Positions 32,847 through 42,380 of a DNA stretch of 64,000 bases are shown here, piece after piece. A model generated the notes under the pieces. It did no database searches. It saw nothing but the letters and a program-made list of their open reading frames with translations, and had not been told where the DNA came from. Numbering within the stretch: the stretch's first letter is position 1; each line of letters opens with the position of its first letter. Source of the stretch: Symsagittifera roscoffensis (taxonomy: Eukaryota > Xenacoelomorpha > Acoela > Convolutidae); contig NC_087066.1 of the NCBI RefSeq assembly GCF_963678635.1, forward strand, positions 52,904,312 to 52,968,311. Direction: 5' to 3'. Position numbers and translations under genes: made by a program.

Positions 32847-32883
32847 CTGGGTGAATCATTTGGATCAGACGTATAAGCCGGAA
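32847..32883 (-). CDS. Candidate upstream exon of the fucosyltransferase
   Basis: Minus-strand segment between a good acceptor (TTATTTCCAG) and a donor (CAG/GTTTGT). Read with two bases completing a codon it gives PAYTSDPNDSP and leaves two bases, exactly the phase needed by the exon starting at 28,456. A Pro/Ser/Asp-rich segment fits a Golgi stem region. The pol-less gypsy element would lie in the intervening intron. Only 37 bp, so chance is possible. Confidence 0.4.
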
Positions 32884-33271
32884 CTGGAAATAACAGTGAA
32901 ACAGTTGCAAAAAGTATCTATTGTCGTCAGTTTTTCAAGTTGAAGCGGATTTCAATCGCCAGAGGGCAGCCCTCATGAACTCAAAAACCACGGTCAATCA
33001 AACGGCTAATTCGTTAGAAAGACAATATCAATTTTCGAACGTCTGATTGTTATCCAAAGCTAAATATTTTTTTTTGTGTTTGTTGTTGTTGAAAATTATA
33101 AAACCTGCACTATTTTTCAGTAAGCCACCATACGAAAAATCTTCAGGATTCAAAAAAAAATTCGTATCCCCGAAATCTGGTTGTAAGGGATAGATACATG
33201 TATAACTGTTTCTTAATGGTTACAAAAAGACTCGATTACCAAAACACCGATTTTGTTCACTGTTATTGTAG

Positions 33272-33346
33272 ATTCAAACTTTGGGCCTGAAAATACAGAA
33301 TGGAAACAAGCAGCGACAGAAAAAGACAGAAGAAAAATAATCTGCG
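33272..33346 (+). CDS. Candidate isolated exon, unknown gene
   Basis: Between TGTTATTGTAG and the strong donor GCG/GTAAGA lies an open 75-bp segment (phase 1 in, phase 1 out) reading SNFGPENTEW then KQAATEKDRRKIICG. Higher complexity than surrounding AT-rich ORFs. No partner exons were found on this strand, so it may be coincidental. Confidence 0.25.
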
Positions 33347-33899
33347 GTAAGATTGAATATCCATGATGCTTCTCTCAAAAGAAAGAGGCTCGATAAACTA
33401 AATTCACAAGTTCTTGATCATCAACGATGATGTGTTATATTTATTTGTTATAATATGAGTATTAAAAATAATTGTTTTTGAGTTATAAATATGCACGGTT
33501 TTGTACAGCCAGTTGTAGTTATACTTGAAAAACTAAACATGATTTGGTAAAAACGCATCAACTCTGTGAAGATTTGAGCGAAGATGCATTACTAATAAAG
33601 GCTCCGCCACATTATTCAATCAGCACTAAAATTCAGCAGATTGAGCACTAGTTTTCGGTAAAACCAAATAATTAACAAAAGCAACAATTTTTAAAAAAAA
33701 AACTTTTAAGAATTGTAACACTACTGCTCTCCAAAATAAGGGAGCAGCCGTTATGTAAAGAAATTTTTGATGCTTGTTCTTTCGATTGAATAATTAATCT
33801 CGGATTTGGCTATTTAATTTTTGAAAAAAATTTAGTAGGTTTGCGAAACACGGTCAAAATATCCAATTTCGCAACCAAAAATCTAGCAAAACTGAGCAA

Positions 33900-35193
33900 T
33901 TAAGGTGCTTGTAGTTTTTTTCTCTCATTTACGAAAGATAGACGATAGCTCAACGTAGCTGAATCAGTCTATGATTCTTCGATACAAAAATTAGTGTCAA
34001 ACCTATTGAACCGCTTCAAAACAGCAATAATTTTTTATAAAATAAAATGTTTCAGACGTCCCGATATTTTCGAAAACAGTCCAAGCTAGATAGTTTTCTT
34101 TTTTTTTTTTCACCAGATTTAATATGGATAGTGCAAATTTGTTTTCTTAATTGATTTCAGTTTCAGATGTGATGTGGCGGCGTAGTTTTCCAGAAAAAAA
34201 GAGATTCCAGAGCTGATTTTTTCTTATTGAACTCAATTTAGATTTGTTGACAAAACAGTCAAAAAGTGTCCAAAAATCAGAAAATTTTCACAATGTACTT
34301 TTTCAGAAGCAAAAACCTTTTTTTTCATTAAAAAAGAAGAACATATCGTTTGCACAGGGAAGTTTTACTATTCTTTTTTTTTTATTTTCTCAGACCTTCA
34401 GAACACAGGTAAGAATTCAAAATGCACGAATTGAATAACAATAGGTTTTTTCTATAAAAATTACACGGAGCCGATTATAAAGACAAGTTGACAAACATTG
34501 TTTTTTCATGATAGAATCTTTGGTCTCAGTTTTGGCAGGGTAGCTTGTATAGAAAAGGAAAAATCCGTCGAAATTTCAAATTTTGGATATTTTCTTCGGA
34601 TATTTTCTCAGGATATTTTAAAACCAAAATAAGGACGTAGCAATTTGTGCCAGTGAAAACTTTAGATCAGGCTACTCTGATTGATACCATGATTTTAGAT
34701 TTAGTTGAGTAGCTTTTGAGAACAAGACAAAACACATCAAAAAAATTGAATCAAAAAATCTAGCCGCTCAAATTTTTGCAGACCGTAGAACGTCTAACCA
34801 AACAAAAACAGAGATCTGAAAAAACTGGCGGCAAAACACAGAGGAAAAGCCTCTCTTCCCTTTATATCACTTGTTTGAAAGTGAGTTCATTGTTTTTTGA
34901 GCAAAAAATAACAAGATCTCTGCATAAAAAATAAAAAACTAAATCCGCAAACTTTTGGTGCCACGTGTTTTTTTATCAAAGAGGAACTGGTCACCAAGAA
35001 ACCCGAAGAACAAGTTTTTAATGCAAATGCAAACCAGATATAATGCTGCAAAACAGCCACCAACAAAATGAGCACATTCATTTGCTGCTAATGATAGAAC
35101 AAAGTAACACTACCGAATTTCTCTAACAAAAATCGAGCAATTATTTATCTGTTTCGATGTTTTGAGTTTTGTTGCGAAAGCAATATAGACTAT
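33900..35193. repeat. Diverged tandem/dispersed repeat of about 1.0-1.3 kb, first unit
   Basis: Landmarks in order: a TAGTTTTTTT region, CATTTACGAAAGATAG, TTGCAGACCGTAG, GCAAAACACAGAG, and CCACCAACAAAATGAGCACA. The same order recurs at 42,381-43,450, 50,340-51,030 and 51,660-52,410. The unit boundary region was split by the gypsy insertion: joining 35,193 to 42,386 restores a copy of the CATTTACGAAAaATAG landmark. No protein recognised. Confidence 0.6.
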
Positions 35194-35452
35194 TGTGATA
35201 TGCGATGCGATATCAAATTGAAAACAAGTTGGAATTCAATACTGTATTCTGAATATTGAATTTAGATTTTCTCTTTTCTTTGTTTTCTTATGTACTGAGA
35301 GATAGATCATTGTTAAGTACTCTGATCTCTCACTTAGTCTCAGTGTCATCACTTATGTATGACCTTGAGCGTACCATAAAAAAATGATTTAACACCAGAG
35401 GTTGGCTGTACATACGTATAATAAATACTGCTACTGCAGTAGCGGTATGACA
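35194..35452 (-). repeat. 3' LTR of the gypsy element
   Basis: 259 bp, element sense TGTCATACCGC to CATATCACA. Contains the perfect palindrome CTACTGCAGTAG near its start. Two substitutions relative to the other LTR. Confidence 0.95.
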
Positions 35453-35465
35453 CACCCCCCTCGGT
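35453..35465 (-). other. Polypurine tract
   Basis: In element sense the sequence just before the 3' LTR is CACCGAGGGGGGTG, a G-rich run at the position where plus-strand DNA synthesis is primed. Confidence 0.7.
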
Positions 35466-35563
35466 GAAAGAAATAAATTATACAACATCAGTAGGATAAT
35501 TTATTTAAAAGAGTTCAATTTACTCAGTTCTGAAGAAAGTCTTTTAGATGGATTATGTAAATT

Positions 35564-35920
35564 TCAATTTTCCTCCAGCTCAATTTCCCAACTCGGGTTC
35601 CAATCTACTCCTTCATCTAAAGTAGCATGTCCGAATTTTCGCATAAATAAATGTCTTTCGAGTCGTCGCACTTTTGACTCCAAGGGTCTGTCGTCCCGAT
35701 CTTCGAAATCTCTCAGTTGGTTTCTGTATTCTTTAAGTGCCTCCTTTAAAAGACCTCTTCCTGTAAGAATTTCGGATATTTCTTTGATTGAATGTTTTAT
35801 CGGATCTCCGAATCGTTTGGGTTCTTTGTTCTTTGTTTGTCTAGAACTTCGTCGAACACCTGACTCTTCCGCACTTGATTCGTCCGAGAATCCTTGTGGT
35901 GGTTCGAAGTTTGTATCCAA
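35564..35920 (-). CDS. Third ORF of the gypsy element, 118 residues
   Basis: Lies between pol and the 3' LTR in a different frame from pol. The product is charged: RRSSRQTKNKEPKRFGDP near residues 23-40, then a Glu/Arg-rich helical part (LRDFEDRDDRPLESKVRRL). A basic RRSxRxxKxPxRFGD motif often marks the C-terminal end of gypsy Pol, so this may be the Pol tail reached by frameshifting or detached by an indel. No transmembrane segment, so it is not env-like. It starts 26 bases after the pol stop. Confidence 0.55.
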   Translation of the reverse strand: MDTNFEPPQGFSDESSAEESGVRRSSRQTKNKEPKRFGDPIKHSIKEISEILTGRGLLKEALKEYRNQLRDFEDRDDRPLESKVRRLERHLFMRKFGHATLDEGVDWNPSWEIELEEN

Positions 35921-35945
35921 TTCTGAGCCTTTTTGAGGATTTTCT

Positions 35946-38900
35946 CTAAGTCAAATTCGCAACTCGCTGCACCCCTCTTTTTAACAGTTGGTCCGCGTAC
36001 TTCTCCCAGTCAGACGGTGCCAAATTTCTATTGTGAAACGTCTCCACTATATCTTCCAAAGGGGTGTGCGCGTCAATGCCCTTCAGTTTCGGACGCTGTT
36101 TGATTTTCGGCGTAGAGCTCGACTGGATTTTGGTATCTGCCCTGACCGAATCCGGCTTAGATATTGCTTGCTCTTGTTCCGAGTTGACTGCAGTCGCAGT
36201 TTGGTTTGCGTTAGTTCCCTGTTGTTGCTTGCTTCGGCTTTTCTTCTCTTTTCCGCTCTTTTCCGGCTTATTCGTGTTTGTTTCCTCTGCTGATTTTGGT
36301 CCCGCCAGGTTTGGTTTAGCTCTTTTTATTGCAAGATTCAGTCCTCCCCCGGCTTCTGTGTCCTTAGAAGTGACTATTGTTTGGCTCTTCTGAAAGCGCT
36401 CTGTTGGGTTCATTTCATTTGCAATTTCCATTTCTCCTTGGAGTTCATCCTCCGATTCCAGTTCCTCTAGTAGTTCTGGAGAACTGATTCGCTTGAACTT
36501 TCTTGTAGGTTCCGACGATGGACTTTTACTTGTGCTTCTCTGTTTTTCTTGAGTAAGTACGGTTTTTGATTGAGCTATGTCCGATTTTCTATAGATCGAA
36601 CCGGCCGATGTCTTAATTGTTGATTCCGTTTCTGAAGCTATTTTCCCCTTTAGTGGTCTGGTTAGGGCTTGTCCGCTTTTCCTTAGAGGGTCCTTTCTAA
36701 GTATTGTCTTGGGTGGTGACTTGCATTGGTTTTCTACTTTATCTTCCACGAATCCTTTTTCCCAAGAGTAAATCATTTCTTTACGAAGATCGGGATTGAG
36801 TTGACCTGTCTCGTCCACTAATTTCCTGATGTCATTTTTAGCTGCATCCCTTCTTTCGTAGTTCCATCGGGCATTTGCCTCCAACAATTCCTTTAGGGCT
36901 TTGGCTCTTTCTTTGTCTCTGTCCGATGTTATCTGCTGCTTGTGCAGTGGGCTTGTATCCCTGCTCAGTTGTCCCTTGCGCACTATCTTGAGATTCTCTC
37001 TCGACTGATCAATCCTCCGTTTCATTTGAGACGCAGTCAGTGCTGAGCGTTCCAAGTGTTGTTTGTCTAGAGAATCAGAATTATTTAAAAACCTATCCCT
37101 CACAATTTTAAATTCTGTTTTTGGTAGTCTGCCGAAATGTGCTTGGAAAGGGGATACTTGAATTGTTTTCTGCTTGTTCCATCGTAAATCTCGCATTATA
37201 ATACTGAGACATAATTTGATTGATTTATTATTTTCATCGAGCATCATCACTCCCAGTCTTCTTTTTATTGTTTGAATTGTACGTTCAACCAACCCACAAC
37301 CTCTGTGATCCCCCACCGGACAGAATTTTTGTTCGATATTAAGTTCCGAACAAAATTTTTTTAGAGTTTTTCCCTTAAATCCTGAAAATTGGTCCGATCG
37401 AATTGATTCAGGGACTCCATGTGTGTCGATATATGATCTCAAGAATTTTACTGTGCTCTTTCCACTTGTGGATTTTGTAACCTTCACTGATGGAAATTTT
37501 GAGAATCGATCAATAGCTACTAAAAGATAGATTTTTTTTCCTTTCTGATTTTCTATAGGCCCCGCGTAGTCTAGTTGTACCTCCTGTCCCGGCTGCGTGA
37601 GCAGTGGTAGTGGTTTTGACGAATTTTTCGAAATAAGGTATTTAACATTCTTACCATATCTGGTACAACTACGGCACTCCTCTGCCAAATTCACGATGTC
37701 CTTATTCATGTGTGGCCACCACAGATATTGCGCTGCTCCCAACATCGCTTCCTGTCCTGGGTGTCCCCGATGTATTCGTTTGAGGACAGCTTGTCGTAGT
37801 TGAACTGGTACCGCTAGCCGATTATTGACTAAGATGCAGTCGTCCTGAACTGCCATCTGCGACCACAACGGATTTGTATAGGGTCCCATCAATTCGAATC
37901 CTTGTTTGTCCCCTCTCTCTATCACTCTCCTGAGGCGGTCCATCCACGTGTCTTCTGTGGTCAGTTCTGCTAGTAAGTTTTTGTCGAACAGTTTTGCGAG
38001 GTTGTCCAGAGTCTCTACTTGTTGCTGCTTTTGCAGTCTTAATTTTCCTAGACCCTTTGGCGGTTGAATTGAGCATACTTCCTCCTCACTCTCCGCCTCT
38101 TCTGTGGTTGTAAGGTCGACTTCTAATACATTCACCTCACTGAGTTTTCGTTCTGTCGATGCGATCGGTTTTGACGATGTTGGACTTGATTCGTCTTCCA
38201 CATTGTCCCTGACTTCTTGAGTATCGGCCACCAGTTCTCGATTTTCCTGAACATTGTTTTCTCCGCCTATTAGCTGCCAGAATGAGAGCAGTCTTTGGTC
38301 CGCTATTCGTTGTTGTTCCGGTTCCAGTGACCATTTTACTCGTTGTGCTTGACGTGTTTCGCTGTCTGAGCTGTCCCTATTTTTTCTGCCTCCTCGTATA
38401 ATTTTTCTCGTACGTTGTACTGTCTCTGTGATCTCCTCCTCTCCCGAGAGTTCGTTATTGGTGGAAAATGATCGGTTCCACTTTGGGTCCATTAGGCTTT
38501 CTTCACGCTCCTCGTTCCGCCAATCTTGTGGTGGGCTAGACCACCAGTCGTATGTTCTGTTTGCATTTTCTGACATCTCGATTCTTGAGTCTGTTTTTTC
38601 TATTTTTTTCGGTACTGGTCGTTTTTTCGTTTTGCAATTATTTAAGACTGACTGTTTGCTGGGTTGATTTGACAAAAGAGTGATTTGATTCTGTTGAACT
38701 GTTGTGTTCAGCTGTTTTTGCAGTCGTGGAAACTGTTTTCTCTCGTTCCGGTCGAGCTTTGTTCGGTTTTGACCGTTTTGGTTGCTATAGCAACCATTAC
38801 TTGATGACTGTTTCCTAACATTCCTTCTAGAACATTCTAGAACGTTTTCGTTCCGGTTGAGCGACCTTGAATCTTTAAGCCTACTGCTCCAGCAGTCGAA

Positions 38901-40103
38901 CGCTTCATGAAAAGAGTTTATAGTTGCTACTACAAACTTTTCGTCTAATTCTGATTCGGGCCAGGGATCATTGAAAGGATCACGCGATAAATAATCAACT
39001 ATGCCCATGTCCCTCCCCGGAATGTGAACTATGTTGAACTGATACGGCAGTAACCGGTCAACCCACCGGGTTAGGCGTGATTGGTAGGTCTTGTTCGATT
39101 GATTAACATCCAGTGCTGTTGTAAGCGCTTTATGGTCAGTTGCGATGGTAAATGGTTTCCCCAGAAGGTAGTGTTTATATCTATCTACTGCCCAAACAAC
39201 TGCCAATAATTCCAACTCATTTGTTGAATATTTTTTTTCTTGCGCATTTAAGTATCGGGATGCGAACGAAATTGGGACCCACAACCCTTCATCATTTTGT
39301 TGTTCTAAAGTGGACCCTAGTCCATCATGGCTAGCATCGCATTTAACTCGTGTTTCACGATTTGCATCGTAATAATGTACTTTCGTAATATTCGCCACAG
39401 CTCCTTTTATAGCATTAAATGCTTCTGTGTGAACATCCCCCCACTCGAATTTTTTCACCGGTAGTTTCATGTTTTTTAACTTTTTCTTTTGATTTTCTTC
39501 TTTAAGAAGTGGTCTTAATTTTTCTGTCAGACTTGCAACGTTAGGTATAAATTTAGCTAAATGATTTATACTTCCTAGAAATGACCTTAGTTGTTTTAGG
39601 GATTTGGGCGGGTTCAAGTTTACTACCGCTTCCGTTTTAGTGATCTTCGGTCTAACCCCTTCTTCTGAGAGATGATGACCCAACCAATTCACTTCTTGTT
39701 TGAAAAATTCACATTTTGATAGTTTCAGTGCCAAGTTTTCCGCATCCAATTTCTTTAATACTGCTTCTACTAGATTGGCATGTTCGATTTCACTTCCCTT
39801 TGACACAATAAGTATGTCATCCAGAAAACAGAACGTGTTTTTAGCGTGATTGATGGTTCTATCCATAGCCTTTTGAAATTCAGCTGGCATATCTGCTAGT
39901 CCGTAGAATCCTGTCAAGAATCTGTAAGTTCCGGTTGCTTTTCCGCCCACAATGTTAAAGTTGCATTGCCTAGCTGTATCCGCAGCTAATTTTAGTTGAC
40001 TGTACGCATATTTCAAATCTAACACCGAAAAATATAGCGTACCCTTTTTGTTTTCAGTTACAATCTGGCTTACCCCATCAATAAGTTCATCTACATTTGG
40101 CAT
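35946..40103 (-). CDS. Gypsy Pol, downstream of the internal stop (RT, RNase H, integrase)
   Basis: 1,385 residues. RT palm: VLDLKYAYSQL (28-38), YRFLTGFYGLADMPAEFQKAM (split 60-80) and the catalytic box CFLDDILIV (92-100). RNase H: KCDAS (254-258), NELELLAV (295-302), ATDHKAL (321-327). Integrase: HRGH (778-781) with CRSC (810-813), and DD35E residues D845, D904 (RSDQFSGF) and E940 (GLVERT). Two unusual parts: about 400 residues between RNase H and the integrase zinc finger (about 375-777), mostly Ser/Glu/Arg-rich low complexity, and a 380-residue charged tail after integrase (1,000-1,385). The reading frame is the same as that of the upstream ORF, separated by a single TAA, so the ATG at 40,103 is probably not a natural start. 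Chromodomain not seen. Confidence 0.9.
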   Translation of the reverse strand: MPNVDELIDGVSQIVTENKKGTLYFSVLDLKYAYSQLKLAADTARQCNFNIVGGKATGTYRFLTGFYGLADMPAEFQKAMDRTINHAKNTFCFLDDILIVSKGSEIEHANLVEAVLKKLDAENLALKLSKCEFFKQEVNWLGHHLSEEGVRPKITKTEAVVNLNPPKSLKQLRSFLGSINHLAKFIPNVASLTEKLRPLLKEENQKKKLKNMKLPVKKFEWGDVHTEAFNAIKGAVANITKVHYYDANRETRVKCDASHDGLGSTLEQQNDEGLWVPISFASRYLNAQEKKYSTNELELLAVVWAVDRYKHYLLGKPFTIATDHKALTTALDVNQSNKTYQSRLTRWVDRLLPYQFNIVHIPGRDMGIVDYLSRDPFNDPWPESELDEKFVVATINSFHEAFDCWSSRLKDSRSLNRNENVLECSRRNVRKQSSSNGCYSNQNGQNRTKLDRNERKQFPRLQKQLNTTVQQNQITLLSNQPSKQSVLNNCKTKKRPVPKKIEKTDSRIEMSENANRTYDWWSSPPQDWRNEEREESLMDPKWNRSFSTNNELSGEEEITETVQRTRKIIRGGRKNRDSSDSETRQAQRVKWSLEPEQQRIADQRLLSFWQLIGGENNVQENRELVADTQEVRDNVEDESSPTSSKPIASTERKLSEVNVLEVDLTTTEEAESEEEVCSIQPPKGLGKLRLQKQQQVETLDNLAKLFDKNLLAELTTEDTWMDRLRRVIERGDKQGFELMGPYTNPLWSQMAVQDDCILVNNRLAVPVQLRQAVLKRIHRGHPGQEAMLGAAQYLWWPHMNKDIVNLAEECRSCTRYGKNVKYLISKNSSKPLPLLTQPGQEVQLDYAGPIENQKGKKIYLLVAIDRFSKFPSVKVTKSTSGKSTVKFLRSYIDTHGVPESIRSDQFSGFKGKTLKKFCSELNIEQKFCPVGDHRGCGLVERTIQTIKRRLGVMMLDENNKSIKLCLSIIMRDLRWNKQKTIQVSPFQAHFGRLPKTEFKIVRDRFLNNSDSLDKQHLERSALTASQMKRRIDQSRENLKIVRKGQLSRDTSPLHKQQITSDRDKERAKALKELLEANARWNYERRDAAKNDIRKLVDETGQLNPDLRKEMIYSWEKGFVEDKVENQCKSPPKTILRKDPLRKSGQALTRPLKGKIASETESTIKTSAGSIYRKSDIAQSKTVLTQEKQRSTSKSPSSEPTRKFKRISSPELLEELESEDELQGEMEIANEMNPTERFQKSQTIVTSKDTEAGGGLNLAIKRAKPNLAGPKSAEETNTNKPEKSGKEKKSRSKQQQGTNANQTATAVNSEQEQAISKPDSVRADTKIQSSSTPKIKQRPKLKGIDAHTPLEDIVETFHNRNLAPSDWEKYADQLLKRGVQRVANLT

Positions 40104-40106
40104 TTG

Positions 40107-42122
40107 TTATTTGTTTTTGAACAATTGTCTATTGATTGGTTTCGCGTCCATTGCCAATTTTATTGAGTCGTCCTTCTTTACTGTTATCACATTCGGGGCG
40201 ATAAAGCAATCACTTGTACACTTATCAAGTTTTGTTATATGACCTTCTGTCAATAACTTCTCGATTTCTTTTTCGACTTTATTTTGTATATGAATTGGGA
40301 TTCTTCTCCCCTTTTCTTGTATCGGACATAGTGGGTATTTGAATTTTGAACTGACGATGTGGTTTTTAGAAATGCCTTGCCTTTCGAATAAGTTCTTAAA
40401 TTTATTTAAAAATATTTCTTTCCAACCTTCCGACTGCTCGCACATGAGCACGTCAAACCTGGTGAGTTCTTTTGGCGCTGTTCTTTGTGTAGTCACTATT
40501 CCCACTTGTCCTTGCAAGTCTAATCCCATGATGCATCTAGTTTTTCGCTCTGATACCAGAAAGGTTGCGCCCTTAACTTCCCAGCCCGCTGACCTCAGAT
40601 TGGTTTTTAGGGCTCCCAGGATACTGATCGGTTGTTTGTTGTAGTCCACAAATTTTGTTTGTAAGTTCAATTTGTCAGACGGTATGAATCTCACTTTGTT
40701 TGATTTTTCCATGATTTCTTTCGTCGTTGCCCAGTTAAAAAATGAAACAGGACTACCAGTATCCACTGTTAGCTGAATAATCTGGTTATCTATTCGTACC
40801 ATAGCCTTTAGTGACTTTACGCGGTTCAATGTTGGATCTCGAATAGAGTCTATTTTCTGAACTCTAACCACTTTTCCGTTTGTTTCTTTTCTCATCTCAT
40901 TTATTCGATCTTCCACATATTTTGAAACTCGTTCATTTTCCGGTTGTTGAGTTTGTATCAACATGACTTCAAATTCACTACAGGACCCAACACCTTCACT
41001 GATCTGGTCGCATTCCACTATCGATTCTTCCGAATCTTCCGCAACTTCACTTACTTGTTGTGATCTGCACATTTTAGCGAAATGATTTGGTTTACCACAG
41101 TTTTTACAGTCCTTTCCCATCGCTGGACAATTTTTTAGGTGTCCTTGTTCAAACGTCCTTCCACATCTATTACATGGTTTTGTTTTCGTGTTTTGATTTT
41201 TGTTATTTTTCTGTCTGTTATTATTTTCTCTTCTATTTGGAGTTTTGGTTTTCCCCCCCAAATTTCGAACTGCCATTACAGGTTCCTGTTTTATTCTTAC
41301 ACCCGATGTGTAATTGCTACTTGATCCTCCTGCCGCCGCAGCATTAGTCTTTTGAAATGCCATTGTGGTTAACTTGCTATGTTCGAATTTTATAGCCCTT
41401 TTTAGAACTTCCTCTGGATCCAGGGTTTCGAATGTCAACGTGTCCTGTAATGTCATGTTCTTCATCTTCGAGATGAACAAGTCTCGCACTATTTCATTTT
41501 CCAATGTTCCTAGTTCTGATCGGGCTGCTTGAGCAGTTAACGCTGCGTGGAATGATTCCAGAGATTCTCCAGGTTCTTGCATTCTCGTAAATAACTTGTA
41601 TCTCTCGTATGTTACACATTTCACTTTTTGAAACGAGACTTCTGCCAACTCTGTTACTTCTCTGAACGTCATTTTCGATATTTCTGCGTGCGGATTCTTT
41701 TGTAGGAATCTTTTCTTTCCCTCAGTGCCCAAAGATAGAAATAGTCGTGACACCAATTTCTTTTGTACTTCGTTGTAGAAGACATTGTGTCCGACTCGTG
41801 GGCCTCTTGTTCTTTTCTCTTCGTTCTCCAATGCTACTCTGTCTCTAGCTAGTTTATCTCTAAGAATTCTGGCGTTCCTCGCATCTTCGTTCTCCCCATC
41901 CCTGGGCGTTTCCGGGCGTGGTGGTGGTTCCTCTAATATGTCTTTTGGTTCTTCCAAAATAATCTCTGGGTTCACATTTTCTTTGACCGTAACCGCCATG
42001 AGAAATTGTTCGAACCAGATTTTAAATTGCCACGGAGGGTCTAGATTCGCTGATGCCCAAAATACCGGGATTCCCATATCCGTTCTGTTGTCTTGAGCTG
42101 CGAATCCTGCTGGCTGCGCCAT
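40107..42122 (-). CDS. Gypsy Gag-protease plus RT N-terminus
   Basis: 671 residues from the ATG at 42,122-42,120. Order: capsid-like helical region (about 20-250), two zinc knuckles (C317, C320, H328, C332; C339, C342, H347, C352), aspartic protease (TVDTGSPVS at 452-460, IMGLDL at 531-536), and the start of RT (HIQNKVEKEIEKLL, then AMDAKPINRQ). It stops at TAA (40,109-40,107) where a tyrosine-type residue is usual in the family, then continues in the same frame. This looks like one nonsense mutation in a gag-pol fusion ORF. The ATG's A is the last base of the 5' LTR. Confidence 0.92.
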   Translation of the reverse strand: MAQPAGFAAQDNRTDMGIPVFWASANLDPPWQFKIWFEQFLMAVTVKENVNPEIILEEPKDILEEPPPRPETPRDGENEDARNARILRDKLARDRVALENEEKRTRGPRVGHNVFYNEVQKKLVSRLFLSLGTEGKKRFLQKNPHAEISKMTFREVTELAEVSFQKVKCVTYERYKLFTRMQEPGESLESFHAALTAQAARSELGTLENEIVRDLFISKMKNMTLQDTLTFETLDPEEVLKRAIKFEHSKLTTMAFQKTNAAAAGGSSSNYTSGVRIKQEPVMAVRNLGGKTKTPNRRENNNRQKNNKNQNTKTKPCNRCGRTFEQGHLKNCPAMGKDCKNCGKPNHFAKMCRSQQVSEVAEDSEESIVECDQISEGVGSCSEFEVMLIQTQQPENERVSKYVEDRINEMRKETNGKVVRVQKIDSIRDPTLNRVKSLKAMVRIDNQIIQLTVDTGSPVSFFNWATTKEIMEKSNKVRFIPSDKLNLQTKFVDYNKQPISILGALKTNLRSAGWEVKGATFLVSERKTRCIMGLDLQGQVGIVTTQRTAPKELTRFDVLMCEQSEGWKEIFLNKFKNLFERQGISKNHIVSSKFKYPLCPIQEKGRRIPIHIQNKVEKEIEKLLTEGHITKLDKCTSDCFIAPNVITVKKDDSIKLAMDAKPINRQLFKNK
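42106..42121 (-). other. tRNA primer-binding site overlapping the Gag start
   Basis: Directly after the 5' LTR, element sense reads TGGCGCAGCCAGCAGG. From memory this matches the 3' end of a tRNA-Ser(UGA-type) plus CCA at 15 of 16 positions. The same bases encode Gag residues M-A-Q-P-A-G. The pol-less element has the same TGGCGCAGCCA start. Confidence 0.65.
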
Positions 42123-42380
42123 GTGATATGCGTTGCGATATCAAATTGAAAACAAGTTGGAATTCAATACTGTATTCTGAATATTGAATTTAGATTTTCT
42201 CTTTTCTTTGTTTTCTTATGTACTGAGAGATAGATCATTGTTAAGTACTCTGATCTCTCACTTAGTCTCAGTGTCATCACTTATGTATGACCTTGAGCGT
42301 ACCATAAAATAATGATTTAACACCAGAGGTTGGCTGTACATACGTATAATAAATACTGCTACTGCAGTAGCGGTATGACA
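42122..42380 (-). repeat. 5' LTR of the gypsy element
   Basis: 259 bp, carrying the element's promoter and transcription start in principle. No TATA box was assigned. Two differences from the 3' LTR (an A/T near its end in element sense and one in a poly-A/T run). Confidence 0.95.

Larger units (their letters stand above)
35194..42380 (-). mobile_element. Near-intact Ty3/gypsy LTR retrotransposon, 7.2 kb
   Basis: Two 259-bp LTRs, TG..CA ends, an exact ACTAT target duplication (35,189-35,193 and 42,381-42,385), a polypurine tract and a primer-binding site. Gene order in minus sense is gag, protease, RT, RNase H, integrase, which is Ty3/gypsy order. LTRs differ at only two positions, so insertion is recent. 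One in-frame TAA separates the RT N-terminus from the rest. Confidence 0.95.

Noticed and set aside
34887-35081. Minus ORF with a hydrophobic start (MNVLILLVAVLQHY) that could be a Golgi anchor
   Set aside because: The segment belongs to a repeat family (AAATGAGCACATT block) with copies at 43,160, 50,900 and 52,280, so it is repeat DNA, not a gene-specific exon.
35988-36393. Two overlapping plus-strand ORFs of 101 and 109 codons
   Set aside because: Antisense to the low-complexity Pol tail; Leu/Ser/Phe-rich with no domain.
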